Assembly: GCA_900552795.1 (NCBI GenBank) | Contig: USBB01000002.1 | Coordinates: forward strand, 1 to 64,000 | DNA: 64,000 nucleotides | Direction: 5' to 3' | Origin: an uncultured Eubacterium sp. | GTDB taxonomy: Bacteria; Bacillota; Clostridia; Lachnospirales; Lachnospiraceae | Shown: piece by piece, positions 62,507-64,000 of the stretch | Numbering within the stretch: the stretch's first letter is position 1 | Layout of the letters: the number at the start of each line of letters is the position of its first letter | Made by a program: the position numbers and the translations under genes | Notes under the pieces: model-generated | Seen by the model: only the letters and a program-made list of their open reading frames with translations | Told to the model about the DNA's origin: nothing | Databases searched by the model: none

Positions 62507-63109
62507 ATGACTTCAGCCGTTAATTTAAGAAAAGCGGATATAGTCCGCAAAACCAAAGAGACAGACATAAGTTTATCAATCAATATCGACGGAAGAGGCG
62601 AGGCGGACGTTGATACAGGCATAGGCTTTTTAGATCATATGCTTATAAGCTTTGCAAAACATGGACTTTTTGATTTAAATGTAAAAGTGACCGGAGATTT
62701 AATAGTTGACTGTCATCATACTATAGAGGATGTCGGAATTGTTCTCGGAGAGGCAGTTAAATCGGCTGTCGGTGATAAAAAAGCCATAAGAAGATACGGA
62801 GATATTATATTGCCTATGGATGAAGCCTTAATACTTTGTGCAGTCGATTTATCAGGACGTCCTTATCTGGTGTTTGAGGGGGATTTTAAATCTGATAGAG
62901 TCGGATATTTTGATACACAGATGGTTAAGGAATTCTTTTATGCAGTATCTTACAGTGCCGGAATGAATCTTCATATAAGGCAGATAAGCGGCGAAAATGA
63001 TCATCATATAATCGAGGGCATGTTTAAAGCTTTTGCGAAAGCATTAGATGAGGCAACGATTAAAGATACTCGCATAAAGAATGTTTTATCTACTAAAGGT
63101 TCGCTATAA
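62507..63109 (+). CDS. hisB: Imidazoleglycerol-phosphate dehydratase
   Basis: The monofunctional 200-residue enzyme (no phosphatase domain), with GIGFLDHMLISFAKHGLFDL, the manganese-binding HHTIEDVGIVLGEA, the second metal motif HIRQISGENDHHIIEGMFKAF (shown in part) and DEATIKDTR. ATG 62507 is chosen because GGAGG directly precedes ATG 62501. It is co-transcribed with hisD and hisA. Confidence 0.97.
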   Translation: MTSAVNLRKADIVRKTKETDISLSINIDGRGEADVDTGIGFLDHMLISFAKHGLFDLNVKVTGDLIVDCHHTIEDVGIVLGEAVKSAVGDKKAIRRYGDIILPMDEALILCAVDLSGRPYLVFEGDFKSDRVGYFDTQMVKEFFYAVSYSAGMNLHIRQISGENDHHIIEGMFKAFAKALDEATIKDTRIKNVLSTKGSL

Positions 63110-63133
63110 TATAAGAAAAGAGGACATTACACG

Positions 63134-63853
63134 ATGAGATTATATCCTGCTATTGATATTAAGGACGGAAAATGTGTCCGTTTAAAAAAAGGTCTTTTTA
63201 ATGAGGTGACGGTTTATTCGGATAAACCTGAGGACATTGCAAAGCAGTTTGAAGCTGCGGGAGCTAAATTTATACATACAGTCGATTTGGACGGAGCTTT
63301 GAAAGGGCGTTCTGTAAATGCGGCAGTCATAGAAAAAATTGTAAAATCTGTCTCTGTTCCGGTACAGCTTGGCGGCGGAATAAGAACTATGGAAAATATA
63401 CAGGAAGTTCTTGATTTGGGTGTATATCGCGCTATAATAGGTACAAAGGCGGTAAGCGACCCTGATTTTATAAAGGCAGCCATAGAAAAATTCGGTCCTG
63501 AGCATATAGTTGTCGGGGTTGACGCAAAAGATGGGCTCGTAGCTGTTGAGGGATGGGAAAAAGTCAGTGACAAAACTGCACTTAACCTCGCTCTTGCCAT
63601 GAAAGATATGGGTGTAAAGACTATCGTATATACTGATATTTCAAAGGATGGCATGCTTGCAGGACCTAATGTAGAACAGACAAAGCTCTTATCTGACAAG
63701 ACGGGTATTGATATAATTGCATCTGGCGGAATGTCGTGTATGCAGGATCTGGAAAACATTTATGATGCAGGTATACACGGGGCTATAATGGGCAAGGCAC
63801 TCTATGAGAAGAAGATAGATTTAAGAGAAGCTGTTTTGCGTTTTGAATCTTAA
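63134..63853 (+). CDS. hisA: Phosphoribosylformimino-5-aminoimidazole carboxamide ribotide isomerase
   Basis: The 239-residue TIM-barrel isomerase acts at the fourth step. It starts YPAIDIKDGKCVRLKKG with the catalytic Asp in AIDI, contains HTVDLDGALKGRSVN, and repeats the half-barrel motif with the second Asp in YTDISKDGML and SGGMSCMQDL. It follows hisB by 24 bp. Its start has AAGAGG upstream. Confidence 0.97.
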   Translation: MRLYPAIDIKDGKCVRLKKGLFNEVTVYSDKPEDIAKQFEAAGAKFIHTVDLDGALKGRSVNAAVIEKIVKSVSVPVQLGGGIRTMENIQEVLDLGVYRAIIGTKAVSDPDFIKAAIEKFGPEHIVVGVDAKDGLVAVEGWEKVSDKTALNLALAMKDMGVKTIVYTDISKDGMLAGPNVEQTKLLSDKTGIDIIASGGMSCMQDLENIYDAGIHGAIMGKALYEKKIDLREAVLRFES

Positions 63854-63878
63854 TTAAGCATGAAATGGAGATTGAATT

Positions 63879-64000
63879 ATGTCATATAAAAAACTGATGC
63901 CGATAATTTATTTAAAAGATAAGAAAGCATATGCCGATTATCAGTGTGTATGCTTAATCGGGGAAAATGAAAAAGAAAGCGATGCAGTTGTTTTAGCTGA
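63879..64000 (+). CDS. Start of a his-operon gene, probably a HisF-like/HisIE fusion (partial)
   Basis: The first 40 codons are visible before the window ends: MSYKKLMPIIYLKDKKAYAD, then a charged stretch (residues 28-36). The start ATG is preceded by GGAG. The (M)xYKKLxPxIYL opening matches the N-terminus I associate with Lachnospiraceae proteins that fuse a HisA/F-like barrel to the HisIE (phosphoribosyl-AMP cyclohydrolase/phosphoribosyl-ATP pyrophosphatase) domain. Such a gene would fit in this place in the operon. It is not classic HisF. The assignment is from memory of the family and cannot be confirmed with 40 residues. Confidence 0.45.
   Translation, partial: MSYKKLMPIIYLKDKKAYADYQCVCLIGENEKESDAVVLA

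Noticed and set aside
1..64000. CRISPR array, rRNA operon, prophage or insertion sequence with transposase
   Set aside because: No regularly spaced identical repeats, no rRNA sequence, and no integrase, transposase or phage structural genes were seen. The hairpin repeats are dispersed between genes and are not arrays.

Overview
The window reads as a chromosomal segment of a low-GC, Gram-positive, spore-lineage Clostridium, most likely a member of the Lachnospiraceae close to Lachnospira (Eubacterium) eligens. The clues are strong co-orientation of genes on the + strand, Spo0A and YlbJ homologues, a Trp T-box, the rpmF-plsX-acpP-rnc-smc-ftsY order, the rplS-lepB-rbgA-rnhB-ylqG-ylqH-yraN order, and a paired short-form HisG/HisZ. 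The species is inference from gene content, not from a search.

Layout. 1-1400: a mosaic palindromic repeat, then a HigB-like toxin (damaged 5' end), a HigA-like HTH antitoxin and a SecB-like chaperone, which together look like a toxin-antitoxin-chaperone (TAC) module. 1570-4113: promoter, tryptophan T-box leader and trpBA. 4130-8700: spo0A with 0A boxes, an NlpC/P60 wall hydrolase, glgA and an unrecognised gene. 8700-12860: tRNA-Leu(CAA) on the minus strand, an orphan zinc-finger anti-sigma-like protein, polA and coaE. 12880-18910: repeat, a large FtsA-like ATPase, yycJ-type MBL hydrolase, ACT protein, DUF711/PFL protein and tmcAL (minus). 19000-21320: pta-ackA. 21320-28940: yceD-rpmF, plsX-acpP-rnc-smc-ftsY. 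29000-31750: threonine ammonia-lyase and an AI-2E-family permease. 31860-41990: ylxM-ffh-rpsP-kphA-rimM, a small membrane protein, an Lgt-family gene, rplS-lepB-rbgA-rnhB-ylqG-ylqH-yraN-pgeF. 42050-51670: two small alarmone synthetases flanking an exported protein (minus), der-plsY-gpsA, rsmD-coaD, a coiled-coil protein, ylbJ (minus) and an M23 peptidase. 51700-58000: RNA modification and repair genes (RsmF-type methyltransferase, RsuA- and RluA-type pseudouridine synthases, YgiQ radical SAM, RecU). 58030-59160: a frameshifted PAS-GGDEF-like gene. 59160-64000: a his operon with a consensus promoter (hisZ-hisG-hisD-hisB-hisA and the start of a further gene).

Running through the whole window is a family of modular intergenic repeats. 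They are built of short hairpins whose arms differ between copies but stay complementary. Many end in a module resembling CAGAAATGAGGAT that supplies the Shine-Dalgarno sequence of the next gene. The embedded ATG of that module is often exactly 12 nt, in frame, upstream of the true start, so it attracts wrong start calls. The repeat family and the TAC module are the two most unusual things here. Everything else is largely core chromosome.
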